The position numbers and the translations under genes are program-made. From Conexibacter sp. CPCC 206217 (GTDB taxonomy: Bacteria > Actinomycetota > Thermoleophilia > Solirubrobacterales > Solirubrobacteraceae), in NCBI RefSeq assembly GCF_030646165.1, contig NZ_JAUTDO010000002.1, positions 186,001 to 250,000 on the forward strand: a DNA stretch of 64,000 bases. Direction: 5' to 3'. Below are positions 17,882 to 25,853 of the stretch, piece by piece. Every line of letters starts with the position of its first letter. Within the stretch, counting starts at the first letter, position 1. The notes under the pieces were generated by a model. The model saw nothing but the letters and a program-made list of their open reading frames with translations, was not told the origin of the DNA and did no database searches.

Positions 17882-18258
17882 CTATGTCACGCCGGTGCCG
17901 TTGACCCCGGGCGCGAAGTTGAACAGCCCGGAGAACCCTCCGGTGTTGCCGGCGACGATCCCGGCAGCCGCGCACGACGCGCCTGTATCAACTCTCAGAC
18001 CTAGCGCCGGTAGCCCCGGGGTGGTGAACGTTATGCTCGGAACAGTCACTAGCGTTCCGAGCGCAACCGTACCCACAGAAGCTAGCGCGCCGGCAGCACC
18101 GCCGAGTGTGAAGTTGCACCCGATGAGCGGCGCGCTAAACGTGACGCCACCTGTCGGAATCACCACACCCAATAGGATCCTCCGCCGTCAACGAGCGTAG
18201 TACCAGAGCCGATCACCAGCAACAGCGTTCCAGCGAGCGCCAAGCAGGCACTTCATAC
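17882..18258 (-). pseudogene. Internally deleted copy of a small secreted protein gene
   Basis: Bases 17888-18180 are identical to 18444-18736, the 3' half of the intact gene at 18441-19094. The next bases (18181-18258) match the signal-peptide region of that gene at 19005-19082 with a few changes. The intervening 268 bp are missing. As 268 is not a multiple of three, the signal-peptide frame runs into a stop just past the junction. No usable start joins the remaining 96-codon frame. Perfect identity of the 3' part points to a very recent duplication or gene conversion. Confidence 0.85.
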
Positions 18259-18267
18259 TATTTGTGA

Positions 18268-18281
18268 CAAACGTTCGTTTG
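18268..18281. promoter_or_regulatory. Inverted repeat upstream of the deleted copy
   Basis: CAAACG and CGTTTG separated by 2 bp, directly upstream of the decayed gene at 17882-18258. It is the same element found at 19104-19118 before the intact copy. Confidence 0.45.
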
Positions 18282-18330
18282 ACATGCGCTGATTCGGCCG
18301 CTGGTAGCTTATCCAACAATTCGTTAGCGC

Positions 18331-18365
18331 GGTCCGGGCAACGCGAGATGCGCGCTGCCCGGACC
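18331..18365 (-). terminator. Terminator after the intact small secreted protein gene
   Basis: GGTCCGGGCA pairs perfectly with TGCCCGGACC (10 bp) around a 15-base GC-rich loop, 76 bases beyond the stop at 18441. The rest of 18282-18440 holds no gene. Confidence 0.6.
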
Positions 18366-18440
18366 TTCGAACATCACTCCCGCCAGCCGAGTCGTCCTAC
18401 TTCGATCGACCCTAAGGCCACAGCGAGCGTCTGCAGTGTC

Positions 18441-19094
18441 TCACACGCCGGTGCCGTTGACCCCGGGCGCGAAGTTGAACAGCCCGGAGAACCCTCCGGT
18501 GTTGCCGGCGACGATCCCGGCAGCCGCGCACGACGCGCCTGTATCAACTCTCAGACCTAGCGCCGGTAGCCCCGGGGTGGTGAACGTTATGCTCGGAACA
18601 GTCACTAGCGTTCCGAGCGCAACCGTACCCACAGAAGCTAGCGCGCCGGCAGCACCGCCGAGTGTGAAGTTGCACCCGATGAGCGGCGCGCTAAACGTGA
18701 CGCCACCTGTCGGAATCACCACACCCAATAGGATCCCGGTGAAGCTTCTTCTATCAGTCGTTAGTAGCGAGATGATCGAGCCTGACCAATCTCTAGTCTG
18801 TGTGATCGTCGCTGCAATCCCGTTCACGAGACAGTTCGTGAACACAACATTGCCTCTCGGAATCGAGACAACCCCCGCCGACGTTATGTTTGCGGTGATG
18901 GTGAACGATCTGCACGTCGCGATCGCCTGTCTACCATCCGTTCTTAGGACGAAGAGCGACGAATTCGTCGATGTTGCAACCGTTCTGGTCGTGTTGATTC
19001 TAACTCCGCCGTTAGCGAGCGCAGTACCAGAGCCGATCACCAGCAACAGCAATCCAGCGAGCGCCAAGCAGGCACTCCGTGTAAGCCGTGACAC
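18441..19094 (-). CDS. Small secreted protein, intact member of a local family
   Basis: 217 residues with a clear signal peptide (MSRLTRSACLALAGLLLLVI, cleavage near ALA-NGG). The mature part is beta-rich, Thr/Ser/Val-rich, with three Cys and motifs TCRSFTITANITSAGVVSIP, NVVFTNCLVNG and GVVIPTGGVTFSAPLIGC. I chose the GTG at 19094 because GGAG lies 6 bases upstream. The TTG at 19121 would put the regulatory repeat inside the gene. Two broken relatives lie at 17882-18258 and 21732-22186, and the protein at 19546-20325 has a similar composition. No known domain was recognised. Export is certain, function unknown. Confidence 0.75.
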   Translation of the reverse strand: MSRLTRSACLALAGLLLLVIGSGTALANGGVRINTTRTVATSTNSSLFVLRTDGRQAIATCRSFTITANITSAGVVSIPRGNVVFTNCLVNGIAATITQTRDWSGSIISLLTTDRRSFTGILLGVVIPTGGVTFSAPLIGCNFTLGGAAGALASVGTVALGTLVTVPSITFTTPGLPALGLRVDTGASCAAAGIVAGNTGGFSGLFNFAPGVNGTGV

Positions 19095-19545
19095 GTGAAA
19101 CTCCAAACGTTTCGTTTGCAATACGGTGTACGATCGTGCTGGTGGCGTCTCGATTTACCCCTTTCCTCGACGACCGACGCACCAGTAGTTGGCACTGTAC
19201 CAGAGCTGATCTGTCGTTGAGCACGTACCACCGATCGGCTGACCTCCTCGACAGCCGGAAGCCGCCACAGCCAGTCCAGGAGATGGCTGTGGCTTGCCTC
19301 TATCCGGTGCGCTCGCACATCCGCAGCGGTCTGGCGCTTGACAAACGTCGCTCCACCTTTCTAGTGTTTGATTTGCAAATGCGGGGATCCAATGCCTGCG
19401 TGAGGGTTGGCTAGTTCGGGGTGCCTTGAAGATCGAGACGTGGGGCGGGTTGCAACCTCGGCTGCTTGGCAGCGCCAAGGCGGTTCTTTGCGTTCGCGAC
19501 AAAGCGATTTCGGCGCCTTGGGGGCCGGAGAGAGGAGTGGCATCG
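19095..19545. promoter_or_regulatory. 451-bp divergent promoter region
   Basis: No credible gene: the ORFs here are antisense or short and lack family features. Leftward, CAAACG-TTT-CGTTTG (19104-19118) sits just before the Shine-Dalgarno of the small secreted protein gene. Rightward, TTGACA (19338-19343), an 18-bp spacer and TAGTGT (19362-19367) form a promoter for the gene at 19546. CAAACG (19342-19347) overlaps its -35. This implies a 5' leader of about 170 bases. Confidence 0.55.
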
Positions 19546-20325
19546 ATGAAACTCGGAAGAGGCATCGGAGTCCTTGCAGTAGCCGCGAGCTTCAGTTGCG
19601 CCTTTGCGTTCGCCAGCTCCGCTGGCGCGGCGTTTCCCAACTTCTCGGATTGCCCGAGATCGGCGCCTGATATTCAAGCGTGCTTTGACGCCCAATCGAC
19701 GACGGGCAGCCTTACGATCAAGGGATTCACCGTTCCGCTCGGGACGTCATTCGAGATCCGTGGCGGGCTGGTCCTCGATGCGACGTCGCCGACCGGCAAC
19801 CGTTTCGTCCCGCCGGTCGGAAAGACCGGTGTCTTCGCCAAGCCCGTCGAAGTGCCCGGGGGGCTGCTGGGAATCGACTTCCCGATCCCAGGAAACAAGG
19901 TGACCGCGACGGCCCAGCTTGCCGGTTCGCCTTCGTCCATCCTGGTCGACCCAGGCACCCTTACGGTCAGAGTCCCGCTGAAGCTTGCGTTGACGAATCC
20001 TATTATCGGCCCCGGCTGCCAGATCGGCTCAAATAGCAGCCCCGTGACATTGACGCTCATCGTCGGCACTACGAGACCGCCGCTTCCGAACAGACCGATC
20101 TCCGGTAGACCGGGGACGTTCGACTTCAGCAACCCCAGCTACGTTGCAGTTCTCGACAACACCAGTGTGGACAACTCATTCTCGGTGCCGGGCGCATCTG
20201 GATGCGGCATTGGGCTTGGCCTCATCAACGCGCTGGTGAACGCGAAGCTCAGACTCCCATCCGCCGGTGGCAACAACACGATCATCGTGACCAATAACAT
20301 CGGGATCGGCGGTCTCACCAACTAG
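19546..20325 (+). CDS. Secreted hypothetical protein
   Basis: 259 residues: signal peptide MKLGRGIGVLAVAASFSCAF with cleavage near GAA-FPNFSDC, then a beta-rich, Pro/Gly/Asn-rich mature part. It has four mature Cys (SDCP, IQACF, GPGCQIG, SGCGIG) that could form two disulphides, and the GGLVLDATSPTGNRF and DFPIPGNKVTA blocks. AGAGGAG lies 10 bases before the ATG at 19546, which decides this start over the upstream ATG at 19426. It resembles the neighbouring secreted family in composition, but I see no convincing alignment. Function unknown; likely surface-exposed. Confidence 0.75.
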   Translation: MKLGRGIGVLAVAASFSCAFAFASSAGAAFPNFSDCPRSAPDIQACFDAQSTTGSLTIKGFTVPLGTSFEIRGGLVLDATSPTGNRFVPPVGKTGVFAKPVEVPGGLLGIDFPIPGNKVTATAQLAGSPSSILVDPGTLTVRVPLKLALTNPIIGPGCQIGSNSSPVTLTLIVGTTRPPLPNRPISGRPGTFDFSNPSYVAVLDNTSVDNSFSVPGASGCGIGLGLINALVNAKLRLPSAGGNNTIIVTNNIGIGGLTN

Positions 20326-20415
20326 CCGATCGCCGCGTCCGCCTCGGAGGGTCGACTGCTCAGACGTCCCATATGTCTGGCGGCATGTTCGCTCCGCTTC
20401 GATGAGGACGGCACG

Positions 20416-20446
20416 GTGGCCGCGAGAGAATAGATCTCGCGGCCAC
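20416..20446. terminator. Bidirectional terminator
   Basis: GTGGCCGCGAGA pairs perfectly with TCTCGCGGCCAC (12 bp, 7-base loop) midway between the convergent secreted protein gene (ends 20325) and glycosyltransferase gene (ends 20475). The remainder of 20326-20474 holds nothing else recognisable. Confidence 0.75.
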
Positions 20447-20474
20447 TCGGCGTTCAAGCCCCGACTCTGTGTCC

Positions 20475-21479
20475 TCAACGCTTGCGATTGATCAGTTCGA
20501 GCATCAGTTGCTCCCACTGTGTGACGTTCTGGCCGATCGTCTGAGTGGCACCCCATCTCCCGGCACGACGAGCCATCCTCCGGCGTTCACCGCGCCTGCG
20601 CACGATCCGCTCCAGCGCTCCGGGCCACATACTGTCAGGCACCAGACGCCCTCCCTCCCGCCGGCCCATCGCAGCATAGGGACCTATCGGCGACGCGAGC
20701 CATGGAATCCCGAGCCCCGCGTACTCTTTGAGCTTAAGATTCGATCGTGCCAGATTGAACGGTATGTCGATGAGCGGGGCCAAGCCCACGTCAAACTCGG
20801 CCACTGCTGGAGCCAGATCGCCGACCACGTACCCGACTGTGTGCGTGTACCGCTCGTGGCGGATTGGAAGACGCACACCAACTGTCCGCACCTCAACGTG
20901 TCGATGGGCCACTAAGAGGCTGCCCAGAGCGGCCGCGATGGGGATCTGGTCAGAGTCCAGATGGTGCTCGAGACCGGCAACCCAGCCGATCACCAATCGA
21001 TCGTGCCGCTCTCCTCGGCGCAGGAACATGACGTCATCACGCAGATAGTTCTCGATGACACGGACATCGCGCACGCCGGAGTGCCGGAACATGTCAGCGA
21101 GTCGAGAACTAGGAGTGGTAACTACATCCGCCTCCAGAGCCATTTTACGTTGGGCGGCGATCACGCGTCTGCCGGTGAGACCTCGAAAACGTCGAGACCC
21201 AACGTTCGTCTCGGGCAACGAGCCGAGGTCGTCGTCGTTGTCCCATATCACCGGCATCCCGGTTCGTCTCGCGTACTGCATGATCGCCCTCGCCCGTTCA
21301 TCATGCTGGCGATGAATGTGGACGATGTCACAACCGTGGACCGCTGCGACACGCGAGGCGGGATCACCTGCAGCCACAAGCCGCACGTTATGGCCGAGTG
21401 CAGCCAGCGCTTGCATCGGATAGATCGCGCGATACCAACCGTTGGCGCTTGCATCGTCGGCAAGGAACGCGATATTCAT
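20475..21479 (-). CDS. Glycosyltransferase, GT4-like (paralogue 1)
   Basis: 334 residues in a two-Rossmann GT-B layout. Motifs: MNIAFLADDASANGWYRAIYP at the N-terminus, PVIWDNDDDLGSLP, VVTTPSSRLADMF, VIENYLRDDV, then a C-terminal donor-site region with DIPFNLARSNLKLKEYAGLG and WLASPIGPY. The ATG at 21479 follows GGAAGACA. It is clearly paralogous to the gene at 22378-23421, which has the same blocks in the same order. Acceptor and donor are unknown. Location among secreted surface proteins suggests glycosylation of an exported product. Lower GC and more AT-rich codons than the flanking core genes suggest a recently acquired region. Confidence 0.8.
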   Translation of the reverse strand: MNIAFLADDASANGWYRAIYPMQALAALGHNVRLVAAGDPASRVAAVHGCDIVHIHRQHDERARAIMQYARRTGMPVIWDNDDDLGSLPETNVGSRRFRGLTGRRVIAAQRKMALEADVVTTPSSRLADMFRHSGVRDVRVIENYLRDDVMFLRRGERHDRLVIGWVAGLEHHLDSDQIPIAAALGSLLVAHRHVEVRTVGVRLPIRHERYTHTVGYVVGDLAPAVAEFDVGLAPLIDIPFNLARSNLKLKEYAGLGIPWLASPIGPYAAMGRREGGRLVPDSMWPGALERIVRRRGERRRMARRAGRWGATQTIGQNVTQWEQLMLELINRKR

Positions 21480-21731
21480 TGTCTTCCGGTTGCCCCTGGG
21501 CGTAGCAGTCGCAGAACTAGAACATCGTACCACGTACCGTCGGTATAATTCAATACTTTGCGAATGCGACCACGTGATTCGAAGCCATCGGTCCAAGCAG
21601 CAGAGCGGGTCGACACTGTTTTGCTAGAATATGGTCACGTTGGATCTTGGTTATCGATCTAGGAGTGGAGATCCCCACGAGGGTCCACCATGCACAAACC
21701 CGCATGCCTCACGTCACCTTTGGAGATTCAA
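21480..21731. promoter_or_regulatory. Divergent upstream region
   Basis: No gene. On the plus strand TATAAT (21544-21549) is a perfect -10 without an evident -35. On the minus strand the same AT-rich patch offers TTATAC for the glycosyltransferase gene. The preserved Shine-Dalgarno of the decayed secreted-protein gene (TTGGAG) ends this stretch. Confidence 0.35.
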
Positions 21732-22186
21732 GTGGCACGATTCGCGCGAAGGCCTTGGCTGACGATCGCTGGACTGCTCCTGCTGTCAGTCGGGTCGAAA
21801 GCTGCGTCGCCAGTAGCGGAGTCTGCATTAACACGATCTCAACTGTCGCGAGACAAACGAATCCCTCATTCTTCATCCTAAGAGCAGATGATAAACGGGC
21901 GGTTCTCACCTATAGATCGCTCACCATCACCGCAGGGATAGGTGCCGCCGGCGCCGTCGCGACACCTAGAGGAAACATTTTCTTCACCAACCGCCTCTTA
22001 AACGGTGTCGTTGCGACAGTCACCCAGGCCGCAGCTTGATCTGGATTCATCTCTTCACTACTATCCACTGACAGTAGACTCTATACAGGATTCCTACTCA
22101 GTGTCACGATTCCGGTGGGTGGTCTGACCGGGGAGGCAAGGCTTCTGCCGTGCGCGTTCACGCTCAGTGGCGCGACGGGGCGCTAA
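21732..22186 (+). pseudogene. Frameshifted, truncated third copy of the small secreted protein
   Basis: Starting at GTG 21732 behind TTGGAG (same start arrangement as the intact gene at 19094), the frame gives VARFARRPWLTIAGLLLLSV, matching the intact signal peptide. About 1 bp is lost near 21800-21812. The next frame then reads CINTISTVARQTNPSFFILR and TPRGNIFFTNRLLNGVVATV, matching the intact protein. A TGA at 22037-22039 replaces the Trp codon of RDWSG, and the same frame continues with SLLSTDSRLYTGFLLSVTIP to TAA at 22184-22186, about 70 residues short. So it carries a frameshift, a nonsense mutation and a truncation. Confidence 0.85.
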
Positions 22187-22377
22187 TGCCGGTGAACGCA
22201 CCCGACCGGCTTACCCTTGGGCACCCTATCGACCATCCCCAGCATAACATGCAGCGGATGCGCTTCTGTTCGCATTTCCATTGGCGAGTCTGTAAACTGC
22301 GACTGCATCGAAGCTGTCGGAGAGCGGCGAGGTTGCGGCTGCCATCTATTGACACGGACGAGAGGGGATCTACCTCG
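22187..22377. promoter_or_regulatory. Upstream region of the second glycosyltransferase gene
   Basis: No gene seen. TAAACT near 22292 could be a -10. GAGAGGGG (22360-22367) is the Shine-Dalgarno of the following gene. Confidence 0.3.
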
Positions 22378-23421
22378 ATGCGTATCGGTTTCGTCACCAA
22401 TCCGCATGCGGTTAATTCGAACTATCGTGCGTACCAGCCGATGGACGAACTTGAGCGCCGCGGGCACTCCGTTTATCACAATCGCTCGGATACACTCCGA
22501 TACGATATTTCAGCACTGCGACAGTGCGACGTCGTTCTTATCCATCGGTACACCGATCAGGTCACGCAAAGAGCGATCCAGCAGTTGCGCAGGGCAGGCG
22601 TGGGCCTCGTGTGGGACAACGACGACGACCTCACAAATGTTCCTAAGAGCCATCCGCACTATGGCCTTTTCGGCGGTCTGAATAGACAGCGCATCGTCGC
22701 CGAGCTTGCAAGGACCGTGAGCTTCGCCGACATCGTGACGACGCCCAGCGAGGTCCTCGCGTCGCAGTACCGCGCCATCGGCGCAGTTGAGGTCCGTGTG
22801 ATCGAGAACTACATTCCGGCAGAGTTCGCGCGTTTAGGGCCTATTCGCCACGAGGGCATAGTGGTTGTCTGCCTCGCGGGTCTTGAACACCAGATCGACT
22901 ATCAGACGTTGAGGCTCCGCGAAGTGCTCCAACGCCTGCTCGACGAACACTCGGATCTGGGTGTGTTGAATCTCGGGCTTGGGCTCGGACTGCCGAGCAA
23001 CCGCAGCGTGCATCGCCCGCTGTTGGGATTCTTGGACCTGGTTCCCAACATGGTGCGCGCCGATATCGGCATCGCCCCTAACATCGACATCCCATGGAAC
23101 CAAGCGCGCTCCAACGTGAAGCTGAAGGAGTATGGTGCGGCGGGCCTCGCATGGCTCGCGTCGCCGATCGGCGCATATCCCCCGTTGGGGGAGGGTGAGG
23201 GCGGCCGGCTCGTCGCTGACGACGACTGGTATCGGGCGCTCAACCGACTCATTGTCGACTCCCGGGACCGACGCAAGCTCGCTAAGCGCGCGCTGAAGTG
23301 GGCGCGAGCGCAGACGATCCAGCGCCACGTAGGTCTCTGGGAGCAGGTGTTCGCCGATGCAGCGGAGCGCGCTCGCGCCCGCCGCATGGGCCAGCGATAC
23401 AGCCGTGTCTCAAGCGCCTAG
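22378..23421 (+). CDS. Glycosyltransferase, GT4-like (paralogue 2)
   Basis: 347 residues, paralogue of the protein at 20475-21479. Shared blocks: MRIGFVTNPHAVNSNYRAYQ, VGLVWDNDDDLTNVP, IVTTPSEVLASQY, VRVIENYIP, GLEHQIDYQT, IDIPWNQARSNVKLKEYGAA and WLASPIGAY. The ATG at 22378 follows GAGAGGGG by 10 bases. Earlier in-frame codons show no family homology. It faces the opposite way from paralogue 1, with the decayed secreted-protein copy between them, which is compatible with an inverted duplication of a gene block. Donor and acceptor are unknown. Confidence 0.8.
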   Translation: MRIGFVTNPHAVNSNYRAYQPMDELERRGHSVYHNRSDTLRYDISALRQCDVVLIHRYTDQVTQRAIQQLRRAGVGLVWDNDDDLTNVPKSHPHYGLFGGLNRQRIVAELARTVSFADIVTTPSEVLASQYRAIGAVEVRVIENYIPAEFARLGPIRHEGIVVVCLAGLEHQIDYQTLRLREVLQRLLDEHSDLGVLNLGLGLGLPSNRSVHRPLLGFLDLVPNMVRADIGIAPNIDIPWNQARSNVKLKEYGAAGLAWLASPIGAYPPLGEGEGGRLVADDDWYRALNRLIVDSRDRRKLAKRALKWARAQTIQRHVGLWEQVFADAAERARARRMGQRYSRVSSA

Positions 23422-23453
23422 CTGTGGCTCATGGACCACCATTGTCTGCTCGA

Positions 23454-23543
23454 AGGAGAGGGAGGGATTCGAACCCTCGTCGGACGCATAACGCCCGAAA
23501 CGGTTTTCGAGACCGCCGCATTCAACCGCTCTGCCACCTCTCC
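23454..23543 (-). tRNA. tRNA-Ser (CGA anticodon)
   Basis: Reverse strand: acceptor stem GGAGAGG with CCTCTCC, D-arm TGGCAGAGCGGTTGAA, anticodon loop CTCGAAA giving CGA (reads UCG), a long variable arm typical of class II tRNAs, and a T-arm GAGGG-TTCGAAT-CCCTC. CCA is not encoded. It lies downstream of tadA in the same direction. Confidence 0.95.
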
Positions 23544-23643
23544 GGGTGGAGCGGAAAGGGTAGCGAAATCGTGCGCGAGGTGGCGCGTCGCGTGCACCGC
23601 TGGCGGGCAGCGCCCCGGCGGTCGTCGTTCCCACGAGCAGCCC

Positions 23644-23660
23644 CGTCGGCAACGCCGACG
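23644..23660 (-). terminator. Hairpin between tadA and tRNA-Ser
   Basis: CGTCGGC-AAC-GCCGACG, a perfect 7-bp stem 22 bases past the tadA stop. The rest of 23544-23681 must contain the tRNA promoter. I see no SRP RNA signature there. Confidence 0.5.
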
Positions 23661-23681
23661 CGCCGCCGCTTCAAGCCCCCG

Positions 23682-24146
23682 CTACCGCCGCCTCGCGAAG
23701 AACGCCCGCAGTTGCGCGGCGCACTCATCCGCCAGCAGCCCGCCCGCAACCTCAGGCCGATGGTTCAGCCGCGGCTCGGCCAGCACGTCCAGCACGCTGC
23801 CCGCCGCACCCGCCTTCGGGTCCCACGTCCCGAACACCACGCGCGGCACGCGCGACAACACGATCGCGCCGGCGCACATCGCACACGGCTCCAACGTCAC
23901 GTAGAGGACGGCATCGAGAACGCGCCAACTGCCAAGGCGGGCAGCCGCCTCACGCAACGCGATCGCCTCGGCGTGCGCCGTGGGGTCCTGGCGCAGCTCG
24001 CGCTCGTTGTGGCCGGTGCCGATCACCTCGCCGTCGTGGACCACGATCGCGCCCACGGGGACGTCGTCGTGCTCCACGGCACGGTCGGCCTCGCGCATGG
24101 CGAGGCGCATGAAGAACTCGTCGCGGGGGAAGAAGCGGTCGGTCAT
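23682..24146 (-). CDS. tadA: tRNA-specific adenosine deaminase TadA
   Basis: 154 residues. The zinc-dependent deaminase core is complete: AHAEAIAL (His58, catalytic Glu60) and LEPCAMCAGAIVLSRV (Cys88, Cys91), followed by the TadA-type FGTWDPKAGAAGS substrate loop. It converts A34 to inosine in the wobble position of tRNA-Arg(ACG), an essential step for reading CGN arginine codons. Length and motifs fit TadA rather than a cytidine or guanine deaminase. It is divergent from the subtilase gene, with 120 bp between. Confidence 0.9.
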   Translation of the reverse strand: MTDRFFPRDEFFMRLAMREADRAVEHDDVPVGAIVVHDGEVIGTGHNERELRQDPTAHAEAIALREAAARLGSWRVLDAVLYVTLEPCAMCAGAIVLSRVPRVVFGTWDPKAGAAGSVLDVLAEPRLNHRPEVAGGLLADECAAQLRAFFARRR

Positions 24147-24189
24147 GGCGGTCGGTGCGCCGACCACGGCGCAGGAATCGGGCGTTATG

Positions 24190-24243
24190 GGGAAACTTTC
24201 CGCTACCGATGATGTCTTAAGGAACGTGCGGGAAGCTTTCCGC
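24190..24243. repeat. Two near-identical palindromic 14-mers, 40 bp apart
   Basis: GGGAAACTTTCCGC (24190-24203) and GGGAAGCTTTCCGC (24230-24243) differ at one base and are spaced 40 bp start to start, about four helical turns, in the tadA/subtilase intergenic region. Each holds a GGAA-n-TTCC dyad. They look like paired operator half-sites for a cooperative regulator of the protease gene. Confidence 0.5.
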
Positions 24244-24266
24244 AGCAGCTCCGGCCTGGCTTCCCT

Positions 24267-25853
24267 TTGATCCCCGTCACCGTTTCCGCCCGCAAGCGCG
24301 GCCTCCCCCTCCCCGGTCATCGCCGGATCGCCGCGCTGCTCGCCGCCGGGGCGTGCGCGCTGGCTGGCGTCGGCGTCGCTGCACCCATGGCCGCCGCCTC
24401 CAACGGAGGCGCCCCGGCCTACGTCCCCGGCGAGGTCGTCGTCGGCTACCACGCCCACGTCGACGCCGAAGCTCAGGCGTCCACCGCTCGCGCGGTCGGC
24501 GCCGCTGCGCCAGGGGCGAACACACGCGTCCTCCACGTCCCCGTCGGAAGAGTCCGCGCGACGATCGCGAAGCTGCGCCGCCAGCCAGGGGTCGCCTACG
24601 CCGCGCCCAACCCGATCGCCCACATCAGCGGCGGACCGAGCGGCGGCGCGACCGCCGGAGCCGGGGCGACCAAGACGAGCGCCAGCGCCCCGTCCGGCTC
24701 TCCCACCGGCAGCGCCTGGAGCAAGGAAGCCCGCACGAGCATCCTCCCGCTCCCCGATGACCCCGGCATCAAGAACTACCCCGGCGGTCTCGCCGCGGTG
24801 CAGTGGAACTTCTTCGGACCCAGAGGCGTCGGCGCGCTGGAGGCGTGGACGAACGCGATCGTCGCCGGCGCCGAGGGCGGGCGCGGCGTCCGCATCGCAG
24901 TGCTCGACACCGGCGTCGCCTACCGCGACCTCGGGCGCTTCAAGAAGTCGCCCGACTTCGCCAACACGAAGTTCGTCGCCCCGTACGACTTCGTCGAGAA
25001 CCGGAGAGAGGCCGTCGACCGCAACGGGCACGGCACGCACGTCGCCGGCACGATCGCCGAGGCAACCAACAACCGCATCGGCGTCTCCGGACTCGCGTAC
25101 GGCGCGACCGTGATGCCCGTGCGCGTGCTCGACTCGCAGGGCTACGGCGACGCGGCGACGATCGCGAAGGGGATCCGCTACGCCGCGCGGCACAACGCCA
25201 AGGTCATCAACATGAGCCTCGAGTTCTCCACGAGCGTGCGCTCCTCCGAGATACCGGACATCATGTCGGCGATCCGCTACGCGAACGAGCTCGGCGCCGT
25301 CGTCGTCGGCAGCACCGGCAACGAGGGCGAGGCGCAGGTCGCCTACCCCGCCCGCGCGGCACTCGTCGTCTCCGTCGGCGCGACGACCGACCAGGGCTGC
25401 CTGGCGAGCTTCTCCAACGACGGCATCGGGCTCGACATCGTCGCCCCGGGCGGCGGCGACAACGCCACGCTCAGCGAGGACCCGAACTGCCAGCCCAACC
25501 GCGCCGGGCACGACATCTTCCAGATGACCTACGCCGGCTCCGTGGGACGCTTCGGGCTCCCCTCCGGCTACGACGGCACCTCGATGGCCGCCCCGCACGT
25601 CTCGGCCGCCGCGGCGCTCGTGATCGCCACGAAGGTGATCGGGCCGAACCCGACGCCCGCGCAGGTCGAATGCCGCCTGAAGGCGACCGCCACGCAGCTC
25701 GGGATCGCCAGCCCCAACCGCATCTACGGCTGGGGGCTCGTCAACGCCGGCGCCGCGACATCACCGGCGATCGCATCGCCGAGCTGCCTCTCGCGCAGCT
25801 CCAGCGTGAACCCCTCCGGGCCCACCGGGACCACGCCTCCCGCCGCGGGCTGA
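24267..25853 (+). CDS. Secreted S8 (subtilisin-like) serine protease
   Basis: 528 residues: signal peptide (hydrophobic run IAALLAAGACALAGVGVAAP), an I9-like propeptide (about 52-116, VPGEVVVGYHAHVD to PGVAYAAPNP), a Ser/Ala/Gly linker, then a catalytic domain with Asp214 (AVLDTGVAY), His255 (DRNGHGTHVAGT), oxyanion Asn352 (GSTGNEG) and Ser439 (GYDGTSMAAPHVSAAAAL). The triad is intact, so it should be an active extracellular protease after propeptide removal. The C-terminus is a short Ser/Pro/Thr tail without an anchor. The only in-frame start that keeps the signal peptide is TTG at 24267, without a visible Shine-Dalgarno, so the start is uncertain. Confidence 0.9.
   Translation: MIPVTVSARKRGLPLPGHRRIAALLAAGACALAGVGVAAPMAAASNGGAPAYVPGEVVVGYHAHVDAEAQASTARAVGAAAPGANTRVLHVPVGRVRATIAKLRRQPGVAYAAPNPIAHISGGPSGGATAGAGATKTSASAPSGSPTGSAWSKEARTSILPLPDDPGIKNYPGGLAAVQWNFFGPRGVGALEAWTNAIVAGAEGGRGVRIAVLDTGVAYRDLGRFKKSPDFANTKFVAPYDFVENRREAVDRNGHGTHVAGTIAEATNNRIGVSGLAYGATVMPVRVLDSQGYGDAATIAKGIRYAARHNAKVINMSLEFSTSVRSSEIPDIMSAIRYANELGAVVVGSTGNEGEAQVAYPARAALVVSVGATTDQGCLASFSNDGIGLDIVAPGGGDNATLSEDPNCQPNRAGHDIFQMTYAGSVGRFGLPSGYDGTSMAAPHVSAAAALVIATKVIGPNPTPAQVECRLKATATQLGIASPNRIYGWGLVNAGAATSPAIASPSCLSRSSSVNPSGPTGTTPPAAG

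Noticed and set aside
18264..19121. Insertion sequence as cause of the duplicated 293 bp
   Set aside because: No transposase frame, terminal inverted repeats or target-site duplications bound the repeat.
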